From positions 62,001-126,000 of the forward strand of contig JACKNG010000002.1 of NCBI GenBank assembly GCA_024235015.1: a stretch of 64,000 nucleotides of DNA, read 5' to 3'. Below the pieces are notes generated by a model. The model was not told where the DNA came from, did not search any database, and saw only the letters and a program-made list of their open reading frames with translations. Positions 1 through 9,454 of the stretch are shown in pieces. Position 1 is the stretch's first letter, and every line of letters begins with the position of its first letter. Source of the DNA: Gammaproteobacteria bacterium (GTDB lineage: Bacteria; Pseudomonadota; Gammaproteobacteria; Ga0077536). Made by a program: the position numbers and the translations under genes.

Positions 1-389
1 ATGCGTTCGACGTCGGCGGTCGTGAGGTTGGCGAAATCGAACTCGTCGTTGCCGGCCAGGTCGTTGATCTCGATACCGTCGAGCAACACCATCACGTGAT
101 TGCCTTCGGCGCCGCGCATGCGCAGCTGGGTCTGCTTGCCGAGTCCGCCCGAGCGACTGACCGCGACGCCGGGTACGGCGCGCAGCAGGTCGGCAACGAA
201 CATCGCCTGGCGGCGTTCGATGAAGTCGCGGTCGAGCACCGTCACGCTGGCGCCGACCCGCGCCAACTCTATCGGTTGACGGGAAGCGGTGACGACGATG
301 GTGTCGAGCGCGGTTTCGGCTGCGGCCTGGGCAAGGCCCGGCGCGCACGCCACGAACAGGAACGCCAGGGAACGACGTGATGGCGGCAT
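1..389 (-). CDS. btuB: TonB-dependent receptor, BtuB-like (N-terminal part; runs off left edge)
   Basis: Outer-membrane gated porin for an energy-coupled substrate, most likely vitamin B12 because a cobalamin riboswitch lies directly upstream. About 129 residues are visible. They begin with a signal peptide (MPPSRRSLAFLFVACAPGLAQA), then a TonB box (LDTIVVTASR near residues 29-38), then the start of the plug domain with VADLLRAVPGV, LRMRGAEGNHVMVLLDGIE and a following N-D-L. The ATG at 389 has a good ribosome site (GGGAGG six bases upstream). The beta-barrel and C-terminus lie beyond position 1. Family membership is clear from the TonB box and plug; the substrate is inferred from the riboswitch, and another corrinoid or cobalt-linked receptor is possible. 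Confidence 0.85.
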   Translation of the reverse strand, partial: MPPSRRSLAFLFVACAPGLAQAAAETALDTIVVTASRQPIELARVGASVTVLDRDFIERRQAMFVADLLRAVPGVAVSRSGGLGKQTQLRMRGAEGNHVMVLLDGIEINDLAGNDEFDFANLTTADVER

Positions 390-405
390 GGTAGACCTCC
401 CGGCC

Positions 406-437
406 GACACCTTCCCCGGTGTCGCGCACTCGAGTGC
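406..437 (-). promoter_or_regulatory. Hairpins between cobalamin aptamer and btuB start (likely expression platform)
   Basis: Just upstream of the receptor's ribosome site the minus strand holds a GACACC/GGTGTC stem with a six-base loop (406-423), next to a perfect 12-base palindrome GCACTCGAGTGC (426-437). No U-run follows. Control at translation initiation therefore seems likelier than transcription termination. The role is inferred from position. Confidence 0.45.
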
Positions 438-547
438 ACGAAGGCCTGCATGGACGTCTCCGGCAGCCGGATGATCCGACCCGTCCGCCCGCGCCCTCCG
501 CGCGTCGTCAACAGGCGCACCGCGTTCGAGCGGTACGCGCGTCAAGG

Positions 548-752
548 CGTGGGCCGGTATCCGGGCTCGCGAGTTGGCGACGTCATCGATCGCCGCGGGT
601 TCCGCCTTCCCGTGTCGTGACACAGTGGCTCGTTGGAACCCGCCCTCGCCTACCGTTGCGGGGGCAGCGCCGGCCTGGTCGCGTGCTTGCACACGTCGAC
701 GCACCGGCTTCCCGTTTAACCCCGGTTCCGAGCGGTTCCGAGGCACCCAGGC
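548..752 (-). promoter_or_regulatory. Cobalamin (B12/AdoCbl) riboswitch
   Basis: Reading the minus strand from about 752 down, the conserved pieces of the cobalamin aptamer appear in order: GGGTGCCTCGG, then GTTAAACGGGAAGCCGGTG, the core GCTGCCCCCGCAACGGTA, GAGCCACTGTGTC, the GGGAAGGCGG element, and the closing B12 box GAGCCCGGATACCGGCC at about 550-567. This order and spacing are characteristic of the AdoCbl riboswitch class. It sits about 160 bases upstream of the TonB-dependent receptor start, so it is expected to repress that gene when B12 is plentiful. Confidence 0.93.
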
Positions 753-817
753 GCCTAGTCGGGCGGCACGTTAATCGACCACCAGGTGATTGGCAAGCGC
801 GACGCTGCCAGCGACGC

Positions 818-846
818 AAAAAAAAGCCGGCGTCATTGCGCCGGCT
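818..846 (-). terminator. Intrinsic terminator of the HU-like gene
   Basis: On the minus strand an 8-bp perfect stem AGCCGGCG/CGCCGGCT with a six-base loop is followed directly by eight T residues. It begins about 25 bases after the HU-like stop codon. Confidence 0.93.
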
Positions 847-870
847 CTGCAAGCATGGAGCGTAGCCTGA

Positions 871-1206
871 TCAGGCAACGGAATCCTTGATGGCCTTCAT
901 CGCGGTGGCGCGCACCGACAGGCTGGCCGGACGGGCTTCGACCTTCACCATCTCACCGGTGAAGGGGTTGCGCGCCATGCCCGCCTTGCGCGCGGGCTTC
1001 TGCACGCGGCGCAGCTTGACCGCGAGTTCGGGCACGGTGAACTCGCCCGAACCGTTCTTGATCAGGTGGCGCGTTGCCAGGGCCTTGGTCGACTGCAGTA
1101 CGGCCTGGACCTGCTTCTTGGTCAGGCCGGTGTCCTCGGCGACCGCAGCGATGATCGCCGACTTGGTCTGCTTTTCCTTGATCGCACTCGTCTTGGCTTT
1201 GCTCAT
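871..1206 (-). CDS. HU/IHF-family DNA-binding protein (long variant)
   Basis: Nucleoid-associated, DNA-bending protein of the bacterial histone-like family. It has 111 residues, longer than the roughly 90 of E. coli HU. The extra length is a lysine-rich N-terminus (MSKAKTSAIKEKQTKSAI) and a few added residues in the beta-arm region. The HU fold is recognisable from the helical start (VAEDTGLTKKQVQAVLQS), a GEFTVPELAVKLRR strand region, the arm motif ARNPFTGEMVKV, and the final helix RATAMKAIKDSV. The ATG at 1206 has a strong GGGAGG site. It is monocistronic with its own terminator. Whether it works as a general HU homolog or a specialised accessory protein cannot be told from sequence. Confidence 0.88.
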   Translation of the reverse strand: MSKAKTSAIKEKQTKSAIIAAVAEDTGLTKKQVQAVLQSTKALATRHLIKNGSGEFTVPELAVKLRRVQKPARKAGMARNPFTGEMVKVEARPASLSVRATAMKAIKDSVA

Positions 1207-1621
1207 GTGTTCCTCCCGTGGCAGGTGGTAGCTTGGAATCGTTGGTGACTATTTGGTATGCACGTGGCTTCGTCTGTTCGGGTCGGTCCTGCAGCGGCGA
1301 GTGCGGCGCTGCGTTTCCACGCGGCGCCTCGCTTCGAACTCATCGCGTACCTGCAATGCTCGCCGACCGTGCCGGTCTCTGCCGGGCCGGGTCCACGATA
1401 CCGGCAGCACCGGATATTGCGCGGAAAACAGGTCCTGAACGAAGGCGCTACTATAATCGTCGCGCCCGAAATTGGAAGCCTTGACAGGCGTGTTTGCGGC
1501 TTTTTTTACGGGCAAATTGCGCTTTTCGACCCGCCTCCGAGCAAGCGGGATGATCTGCTCGACAATTGCGGGCACGTTCGCCCCGTCCCCGGGCCGAGGT
1601 GGCGCGCGCCGCCACGCCGCT
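1207..1621. other. Intergenic region between HU-like gene and sir2
   Basis: 415 bases without a convincing gene. Near 1450-1457 both strands carry a -10-like box (plus TATAAT 1452-1457; minus TATAGT 1450-1455). The minus-strand box has a weak -35 (CTTCCA, 1473-1478) at 17 bp and could drive the HU-like gene with a leader of about 240 bases. On the plus strand AAGCC...GGCTTTTTTT (about 1476-1507) resembles a weak terminator. A GTGGCG/CGCCAC inverted repeat near 1600-1616 lies just beyond the sir2 stop. No open frame here has convincing protein-like content. Confidence 0.4.
1450..1478 (-). promoter_or_regulatory. Possible promoter for the HU-like gene
   Basis: Minus strand -10 TATAGT (1450-1455, 5 of 6 to consensus) with CTTCCA (1473-1478) as a weak -35 at 17 bp. 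It is the best promoter-like match upstream of the HU-like gene but is not decisive. Confidence 0.3.
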
Positions 1622-2392
1622 TCACCCCACTGCCAGTGCGGCGTCGATCGCCTGCAGGGCGTACAGGGCCGGGCACGCGAGGTGCTCGGCAACGCTGGAT
1701 GAAAGCAGCGTTCCGTCGGGATTGATCTCCACCGTGTAAGTGCCCCGCCGCGCCGCTTCGATCACCGGTTGCTGGATATAGGGGAAGCCGGCACTGGTGC
1801 CGATCGAGAACATGACGTCGAATCCGCGTCGCAGTTCGGTATCGAAGTCATCGAGCGCCGCGCTCGGCAGCATCTCGCCGAACAGCACGACGTTGGGCCG
1901 AATCAGCCCATCGCAGTGCAGGCAGCGCGGTGGCAGTGCCAGCGGTTCGAGTTCACCGAGCGTGTATTGGCGCTCGCAATCGATGCACTTCAGTTCGCCG
2001 AGGTTGCCGTGCAGCTCGATGACATGGCGACTGCCCGCGGCGCGATGGAAGCCATCGACGTTCTGCGTCACGACACGAACGTCGAAGCGTGCATCCCAGC
2101 GCGCCAGGACGTGATGGCCTTCGTTGGCAACGGCACCGCGACACGCGCGCTCGATCTGCGCGATGTATTTCCAGGTCAGGGCCGGGTTACGCGCGAAGGT
2201 ATAGGCATGCAGGATCTCTTCGATTGGCATGCCTTCATCGACCACCATGTCGTTGTAGAGACCGCCGATACCGCGGTAGGTCGGCAAGCCCGAGGCCACC
2301 GACATGCCGGCGCCGGTGAGCACGGCGACACGCCGCGCGCCGCGCAGCCTGGCGGCGACCCGCTCGACCGCAGGCACGAGGTCATCACGCAT
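1622..2392 (-). CDS. cobB: NAD-dependent protein deacylase, Sir2 family
   Basis: Cytosolic sirtuin that removes acyl groups from protein lysines, consuming NAD+. It has 256 residues, close to bacterial Sir2 length. Visible motifs in order are the NAD-binding GAGMSVASGLPTYRG (from about residue 27), the TQNVDGFH core, the catalytic histidine in VIELHGN, two zinc-binding cysteine pairs (CIDC and CLHC), GTSAGFPYIQ, and the late NPDG motif. It lies 72 bases downstream of the SDR gene on the same strand and may be co-transcribed, but no shared function is evident. The E. coli-type symbol is used by family; substrate preference (acetyl or succinyl) cannot be assigned. Confidence 0.9.
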   Translation of the reverse strand: MRDDLVPAVERVAARLRGARRVAVLTGAGMSVASGLPTYRGIGGLYNDMVVDEGMPIEEILHAYTFARNPALTWKYIAQIERACRGAVANEGHHVLARWDARFDVRVVTQNVDGFHRAAGSRHVIELHGNLGELKCIDCERQYTLGELEPLALPPRCLHCDGLIRPNVVLFGEMLPSAALDDFDTELRRGFDVMFSIGTSAGFPYIQQPVIEAARRGTYTVEINPDGTLLSSSVAEHLACPALYALQAIDAALAVG

Positions 2393-2464
2393 CGATTGGG
2401 GTTCCGCACTCGAACGACACAGCGCGCGAGCTTAGCCGATCCATCGCCCTCACGCGAAAGCGTC

Positions 2465-3301
2465 TCAGCCCGCGTCGCGTACGCGCCGGCCCTCGACCCG
2501 GGCCAGCCTGCGGACCAGCACAGCGGGCAGCAGCCGTGCCGCGGCGACCACGGCGCGATTGAACAGGCCGGGTATGCATACCACGCGACCGCGCGCGACC
2601 GCGGCGAAGCTGTCGTCCACCACCGCGTCCGCGGTCGACCACATGAAGCGCGGCAAGCTCGACACCGCCGCCCGCGTCCCGGTGACATCATGAAACTCGG
2701 TCCAGGTGAAGCCGGGACAAACCGCGCAGGCACGCACGCCCTGCGCGGCGTACTCGCAGGCCAGTGACTCGGTGAAGTTGATCATCCAGGCCTTGGTCGC
2801 GCCGTAGAGCGTGTGCCCGGCACTCCCCGGCAGGAATCCCGCGACCGAGGCGACGTTCAACACGACCCCGCTGCCGCGTGCGATGAACAGCGGCAGGCAG
2901 GCGTGGGTCAGGCCGGCCACGGCCGTGACCATGACCTGCAGGCAAGCCGCCTGCCGCGTCCAGGGGCTCGACAGGAAACTGCCCGGCACACCGTAACCGG
3001 CATTGTTGACGAGGACGTCGAGACCACGCTCCGCGATCGCCGCGCCGATCGACGCGAGTGCCTGCGGCGCCGCGAGATCGGCGACGACGACCTGCACCTC
3101 GACGCCATGCTCCTGCTCGAGCCGGGTTCGCAGGGCGTGCAGACGGTCGGCGCGGCGAGCGACGATGATCAGGTCGCAACCACGCGCGGCCAGTGCACGA
3201 CAGTAGGCTGCGCCGATACCCGCCGATGCGCCGGTGACCAGCGCACGGCGGCCGCGAAACCACGCCGCCTCGGCAACGCGTGGTGCGGCGCCAACGGTCA
3301 T
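2465..3301 (-). CDS. Short-chain dehydrogenase/reductase (SDR), classical type
   Basis: NAD(P)-dependent oxidoreductase of 278 residues. It shows the Rossmann motif TGASAGIG (about residues 22-29), NNAGYG, the catalytic Ser in NVASVAGF, and YGATK as the YxxxK catalytic pair. Sequence after the active site (ESLACEY, VCPGFTWTEF) fits the DltE/YqjQ-like branch that often acts on lipids or sterol-like substrates; that detail is inference. The ATG at 3301 overlaps the stop of the upstream cytochrome P450 by four bases (ATGA), so the two are translationally coupled. An open frame continues upstream of this ATG, but the SDR fold begins only after it. Confidence 0.88.
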   Translation of the reverse strand: MTVGAAPRVAEAAWFRGRRALVTGASAGIGAAYCRALAARGCDLIIVARRADRLHALRTRLEQEHGVEVQVVVADLAAPQALASIGAAIAERGLDVLVNNAGYGVPGSFLSSPWTRQAACLQVMVTAVAGLTHACLPLFIARGSGVVLNVASVAGFLPGSAGHTLYGATKAWMINFTESLACEYAAQGVRACAVCPGFTWTEFHDVTGTRAAVSSLPRFMWSTADAVVDDSFAAVARGRVVCIPGLFNRAVVAAARLLPAVLVRRLARVEGRRVRDAG

Positions 3302-4608
3302 GCCCGAGTGGCGTGCGCCGACCTCCCCGCCGCCGCGAGACGGAAGCGGATGGGTACGGCCTTGGGGCCGGACACGAACTCGGACGCGATCAGGCGCGCT
3401 TCGCCGTTCATCTCCACCGCGTCGAGGCGCGGCAACAGCTCCTGCCATAGCGTGCGCATCTCGAGCCGCGCAAGGTGTTGACCGAGGCAAACATGACCGC
3501 CGTAGCCGAAGCCCACGTGACGGTTGCGCGCACGATCGGGGCGGAACTCGAATGGCGCCTCGAACTCGGCTTCGTCGCGATTGCCCGAAGGGTAGGACAA
3601 GTAGAGCCGGTCGCCGCGCGCGATGTGCTGGCCGGCGAGTTCGCAATCGGCCGTGGCGTGCCGCACGAAATGCTTCACCGGTGTCGCCCAGCGAATGCTC
3701 TCGTCGACGAAACGATCGAGCTGCGCGGGATTCTCGCGCACGCGGCTGAACAGGTCCGGCTGTTCGGCCATTTCCCACATCGCGGTCGCCGTGGTATGCG
3801 CGGTGGAATCATGACCGGCGGTCGCCAGGATCGCGAAGTAGGAAATAGCCCGCGTGTGTTCCAGCGGACTGCCGTCGATCGAGGCGTTCGCGATCAGGCT
3901 GGCGAGGTCCTCACGCGGTTCACGCCGGCGTCGCGCGATCAGGTCGGAGAAGCACGCGTCGAACTCGTCGAACACGATCTTCCACGTGCGTGGCTGCTGC
4001 TGCGGTTCGCGCGGGTCGGTACCCGGACGACACAGGTCCGGATCGGCCCAGCTGAACAGCCACTGGGTCAGCCGCAACATGTCCTCGTGCTGCGCCTCGG
4101 GCACGCCGATGATGTCGAGCACGACGCGCAACGGGTAGGGCGATGCGATCGCGCTCGACCAGTCGATGGTGCCGCCCGCCGCCTCGAGCCGGCGCACCTG
4201 CGCCTGCGCCGTCGCGCGGATGTTCTGCTCGAAACGCGCGACCGCGCTTGCCGACAGTGCCTGGAACAGGACACGCCGATAGGCCTTGTGCTCTTCACCG
4301 TCGAGCTGGACCAGGGAACGGAACAGGTTGTAATCACCGCCGGTGAACTGCTGCACGAGTTGCTCGCCGAGGCGCGGGATGAGCGTCGCCGAACGATCGG
4401 CGTTGTGGAACAGGTCGTTCTGACGGCTGACCGCCTGGATATCGGCATGGCGCGACACGATCCAATGCGGGTCGTAGCCCGGCACCTCGGCGCGTGCGAG
4501 TGGGTACTCGCGGCGCACGGTGCGCAGGATGTCGTCGACGGCTCCGCGCCGCGCGAACGTCGCCGGGTCGAACAGGGGTGCAATGAGATCAATCGGCAGG
4601 GTGGGCAT
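3298..4608 (-). CDS. Cytochrome P450
   Basis: Soluble bacterial haem monooxygenase of 436 residues. The I-helix oxygen-binding motif AGHDST, the K-helix ExxR (ESIRW), and the haem loop FGYGGHVCLG with the axial cysteine near residue 374 are all present, so it should be catalytically competent. It ends in a four-base overlap with an SDR. The pairing suggests hydroxylation of a hydrophobic substrate followed by alcohol oxidation or ketone reduction. No ferredoxin or ferredoxin reductase gene is adjacent, so its redox partner must come from elsewhere. The substrate is unknown; terpene, fatty-acid or sterol oxidation are all possible. Confidence 0.92.
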   Translation of the reverse strand: MPTLPIDLIAPLFDPATFARRGAVDDILRTVRREYPLARAEVPGYDPHWIVSRHADIQAVSRQNDLFHNADRSATLIPRLGEQLVQQFTGGDYNLFRSLVQLDGEEHKAYRRVLFQALSASAVARFEQNIRATAQAQVRRLEAAGGTIDWSSAIASPYPLRVVLDIIGVPEAQHEDMLRLTQWLFSWADPDLCRPGTDPREPQQQPRTWKIVFDEFDACFSDLIARRRREPREDLASLIANASIDGSPLEHTRAISYFAILATAGHDSTAHTTATAMWEMAEQPDLFSRVRENPAQLDRFVDESIRWATPVKHFVRHATADCELAGQHIARGDRLYLSYPSGNRDEAEFEAPFEFRPDRARNRHVGFGYGGHVCLGQHLARLEMRTLWQELLPRLDAVEMNGEARLIASEFVSGPKAVPIRFRLAAAGRSAHATRA

Positions 4609-4722
4609 GCGGCGGGACCGGCATCGGGGAAGAACGCGCGATCATCAGGGAATTCGACGGCCCGCTCAACGAGCCGGATTACGCGAGCGAAGCTTCGCAC
4701 CGTTGGCGTACGCCCAGCGGCC

Positions 4723-4874
4723 GGCGTTTCCGCGGCTACGGGCGCCGTCCTGCGGACGGCGTCCCGGCGTGCCCCGCACGCCGGTCGAACCCCGGGGTTC
4801 TCATCGGCACCCTGCACACCGCCACAAAAAAACCCGCGTGAAGCGGGCTTCTTCGTGGCGGAGAGAGGGGGATT
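4723..4874. repeat. Tandem repeat copy 1, with a residual tRNA-Ser 3' end
   Basis: About 152 bases, nearly identical to 4891-5042 (offset 168). The copy ends in the last 19 bases of tRNA-Ser read on the minus strand (AATCCCCCTCTCTCCGCCA) and then diverges from the tRNA. It includes a second copy of the tRNA terminator hairpin (4826-4850). Differences seen between the copies are one indel (CGGCACC against CGGCCCC), two changes in the T-tract (CTTCTTCG against CTTTTTTG), and some changes in the first 20 bases. Confidence 0.9.
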
Positions 4875-4890
4875 GACTCGGAAACGCTCA

Positions 4891-5042
4891 GGCGTTTCCT
4901 CGCCCTGCGGGCGCCGTCCTGCGGACGGCGTCCCGGCGTGCCCCGCACGCCGGTCGAACCCCGGGGTTCTCATCGGCCCCTGCACACCGCCACAAAAAAA
5001 CCCGCGTGAAGCGGGCTTTTTTGTGGCGGAGAGAGGGGGATT
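4891..5042. repeat. Tandem repeat copy 2, containing the 3' end of the intact tRNA-Ser
   Basis: This is the downstream flank and 3' end of the functional tRNA-Ser(GCU), and the likely source of the copy at 4723-4874. A 16-base junction separates the copies. Its last bases together with the start of copy 2 form the inverted repeat GGAAACGC-TCA-GGCGTTTCC. Confidence 0.9.
4994..5022 (-). terminator. Intrinsic terminator of tRNA-Ser
   Basis: GC stem CCCGC/GCGGG with a GTGAA loop, flanked by seven A and six T residues, so it can terminate in either direction. On the minus strand it lies immediately after the tRNA CCA end. A second copy with a degraded T-tract is at 4826-4850. Confidence 0.9.
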
Positions 5043-5114
5043 CGAACCCCCGATGGGCTTTTGACCCATACTCCCTTAGCAGGGGAGCGCCTTCAGCCAC
5101 TCGGCCACCTCTCC
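5024..5114 (-). tRNA. tRNA-Ser (anticodon GCU)
   Basis: 91 bases including an encoded CCA. The acceptor stem pairs GGAGAGG with TCTCTCC. The anticodon loop is CTGCTAA, giving anticodon GCU for AGC/AGU serine codons. A long variable arm typical of serine tRNA is present, and the T-loop is GTTCGAATC. It lies 54 bases after csrA with its own promoter and terminator, an order (csrA then tRNA-Ser) common in gammaproteobacteria. Confidence 0.96.
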
Positions 5115-5127
5115 CGGAAGAGCGCGT

Positions 5128-5156
5128 AGCATAACCATGCGCGTCCGTGCGGTAAA
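5128..5156 (-). promoter_or_regulatory. Promoter of tRNA-Ser
   Basis: Minus strand -35 TTTACC (5151-5156) and -10 TATGCT (5128-5133) with a 17-bp spacer, each 4 of 6 to consensus. A GC-rich discriminator (ACGCGCTC) follows, typical of stable-RNA promoters. The predicted start is only about 7 bases before the mature tRNA. Confidence 0.6.
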
Positions 5157-5168
5157 GTTTGCCCAGGA

Positions 5169-5363
5169 CTACTCTGAGACCGATTCCGTCGGCGTGTCGC
5201 TCTCCTGTTGGATGCGCTGGTAGATCTCTTCGCGGTGAACCGCGACTTCCTTGGGGGCACTGACGCCGATACGCACCTGATTGCCCTTGATTCCCAGCAC
5301 GGTCACGTTGATCTCGTCCCCAATCATCAACGCCTCACCGACCCGTCTTGTCAAAATAAGCAT
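5169..5363 (-). CDS. csrA: Carbon storage regulator CsrA
   Basis: Small homodimeric RNA-binding protein that binds GGA motifs in mRNA leaders and changes translation or stability. It has 64 residues starting at MLILTRRVGE. The RNA-contact residues L4, R6, V42 and R44 (in AVHREE) are all present. The start at 5363 is chosen because it matches the universal CsrA N-terminus and follows GGAGATAGCT; an in-frame ATG 21 bases earlier would place that ribosome site inside the coding region. The gene lies between lysC and tRNA-Ser, the usual context in gammaproteobacteria. Confidence 0.97.
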   Translation of the reverse strand: MLILTRRVGEALMIGDEINVTVLGIKGNQVRIGVSAPKEVAVHREEIYQRIQQESDTPTESVSE

Positions 5364-5368
5364 AGCTA

Positions 5369-5419
5369 TCTCCATAGGCGCCACCGCAAGGCGGCGCGGC
5401 TTGCTGATTCACAATCTCC
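5369..5419 (-). promoter_or_regulatory. Putative CsrA autoregulatory sites in the csrA leader
   Basis: The csrA leader carries two GGAGAT elements: TATGGAGATAG overlapping the ribosome site (GGAGA at 5369-5373) and AACGGAGATTG about 46 bases upstream (5415-5419). Both fit the ANGGA CsrA-binding consensus. A GC-rich imperfect inverted repeat lies between them. Negative feedback is inferred from this and from the known E. coli case. Confidence 0.5.
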
Positions 5420-5527
5420 GTTGAAATGACGATAGCGGGGGTACGGCTATTGTCGCCCCCGGGGCCACGTGACATCGTCGGCCGCTCCCGGGGGGCAAAG
5501 GACAGGGCGTCGCCCCGTCCGAATTCG

Positions 5528-6757
5528 TCAGGCGCTCACCGCGCCATTCTCGAGTTCGAATTCGTCGTGCAGCGTGCGCACGGCGAGCTCTCCATACTTT
5601 TCGTCCACGACCACGGAAATCTTGATCTCGGACGTCGAAATCATGCGGATGTTGACGCCTTCCGCGGCCAGGGCGCGAAACATCCGGCTGGCGATACCCG
5701 CATGCGAGCGCATACCGACGCCGACAATCGAAACCTTGACGATCTTGCGATCGCCCTCGATGCTACGCGCGCCCATGGCGGGCGCCACGTCGCGCAGGAT
5801 GTCCAGGGTACGCTCATAGTCATTGCGATGCACGGTGAACGTGAAATCGGTGGCGCCGTCGGCCCCGGTGTTCTGCACGATCATGTCCACCTCGATGTTG
5901 GCATCGGCAACCGGACCCAACAGGCCGCTGGCGATACCCGGCCGGTCCGGTACACCCGTGACCGTGAGCTGGGCCTCGTCCCGGTTGAGTGTGACACCGG
6001 AAATGAGCGCCTGTTCCATGATGTTGTCCTCTGTCGTGATCAGGGTGCCACCGCCCTCGCCGAACGAGGACAGGACCCGCAGGTTGACCTGGTACTTGCT
6101 GGCGAACTCGACCGAGCGGATCTGCAGCACCTTGGCTCCGAGACTGGCCATCTCCAGCATCTCCTCGTAGGTGATGCGGTCCAGCCGCCGCGCCTCGGGC
6201 ACGATGCGCGGATCGGTCGTGTAGACGCCGTCCACGTCGGTGTAGATCTGGCACTCGTCGGCTTGCAGCGCCGCGGCCAGCGCAACCGCCGTGGTGTCGG
6301 AGCCGCCGCGTCCCAGGGTGGTGATGTTGCCGTCGGCGTCGACGCCCTGGAAGCCGGCCACGACGACCACGTTGCCGGCATCCAGCGCCGCGCGCACGCG
6401 ATGCTGGTCGATGTCCTCGATGCGTGCCTTGTTGTAGGCACTGTCGGTCAGGATCCGCACCTGCCCGCCGGTGAACGACATCGCGCCCGCCCCGATCGAC
6501 TGCAGGGCCATGCACAGCAGACCGATCGTGACCTGCTCGCCGGTCGAGAGGATGACGTCGAGTTCGCGCCCACGCGGGTTGGCATCGAAGGCACGCGCCA
6601 AGCCGAGCAGCCGATCGGTTTCGCCGGACATTGCCGAGACCACGACCACCACCTGGTGACCTTCCGCATGCGTACGCGCGACGCGCGCCGCGACTGCCTT
6701 GATGCGATCGACGTCGCCAACCGAGGTACCGCCGAATTTCTGAACGATGAGTGCCAT
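5528..6757 (-). CDS. lysC: Aspartate kinase, ACT-domain type
   Basis: Phosphorylates L-aspartate with ATP, the first step toward lysine, threonine, methionine and diaminopimelate for peptidoglycan. It has 409 residues, the usual length of the monofunctional alpha/beta class. The kinase motif KFGGTSV is at residues 7-13, with VVVVSAMSGETD and the GRGGSDTTAVALA substrate loop. Two ACT domains fill roughly residues 260-409 and are the expected site of lysine and/or threonine feedback. It lies 75 bases after alaS and before csrA. No lysine riboswitch is visible upstream, so control is probably allosteric. Confidence 0.96.
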   Translation of the reverse strand: MALIVQKFGGTSVGDVDRIKAVAARVARTHAEGHQVVVVVSAMSGETDRLLGLARAFDANPRGRELDVILSTGEQVTIGLLCMALQSIGAGAMSFTGGQVRILTDSAYNKARIEDIDQHRVRAALDAGNVVVVAGFQGVDADGNITTLGRGGSDTTAVALAAALQADECQIYTDVDGVYTTDPRIVPEARRLDRITYEEMLEMASLGAKVLQIRSVEFASKYQVNLRVLSSFGEGGGTLITTEDNIMEQALISGVTLNRDEAQLTVTGVPDRPGIASGLLGPVADANIEVDMIVQNTGADGATDFTFTVHRNDYERTLDILRDVAPAMGARSIEGDRKIVKVSIVGVGMRSHAGIASRMFRALAAEGVNIRMISTSEIKISVVVDEKYGELAVRTLHDEFELENGAVSA

Positions 6758-6832
6758 GCGATTTCTGTCAAAAGGCTCCTATGCCACGGCACCGCGACAG
6801 GCAGGCGCGGGCCGCGATCGATCCCGGGGATT

Positions 6833-9440
<2,608 letters not shown>

Positions 9441-9454
<14 letters not shown>

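Noticed and set aside
1472..1702. Possible 76-aa plus-strand gene (TTG start) in the HU-sir2 gap
   Set aside because: It runs into the sir2 coding region, has an Arg/Pro/Ala-rich shadow composition and no ribosome site.
2465..3778. A 437-codon frame fusing an extra domain to the SDR
   Set aside because: The first about 160 codons are the P450 gene read in another frame; the SDR fold starts exactly at the ATG coupled to the P450 stop.
4855..4874. A second tRNA gene in the outer repeat copy
   Set aside because: Only the last 19 bases of the tRNA are present; no acceptor 5' strand, D-arm or anticodon.
4723..5042. Considered as the first two repeats of a CRISPR array
   Set aside because: There are only two copies of a 150-bp unit containing a tRNA end and terminator; no short regular repeat-spacer pattern and no cas genes.
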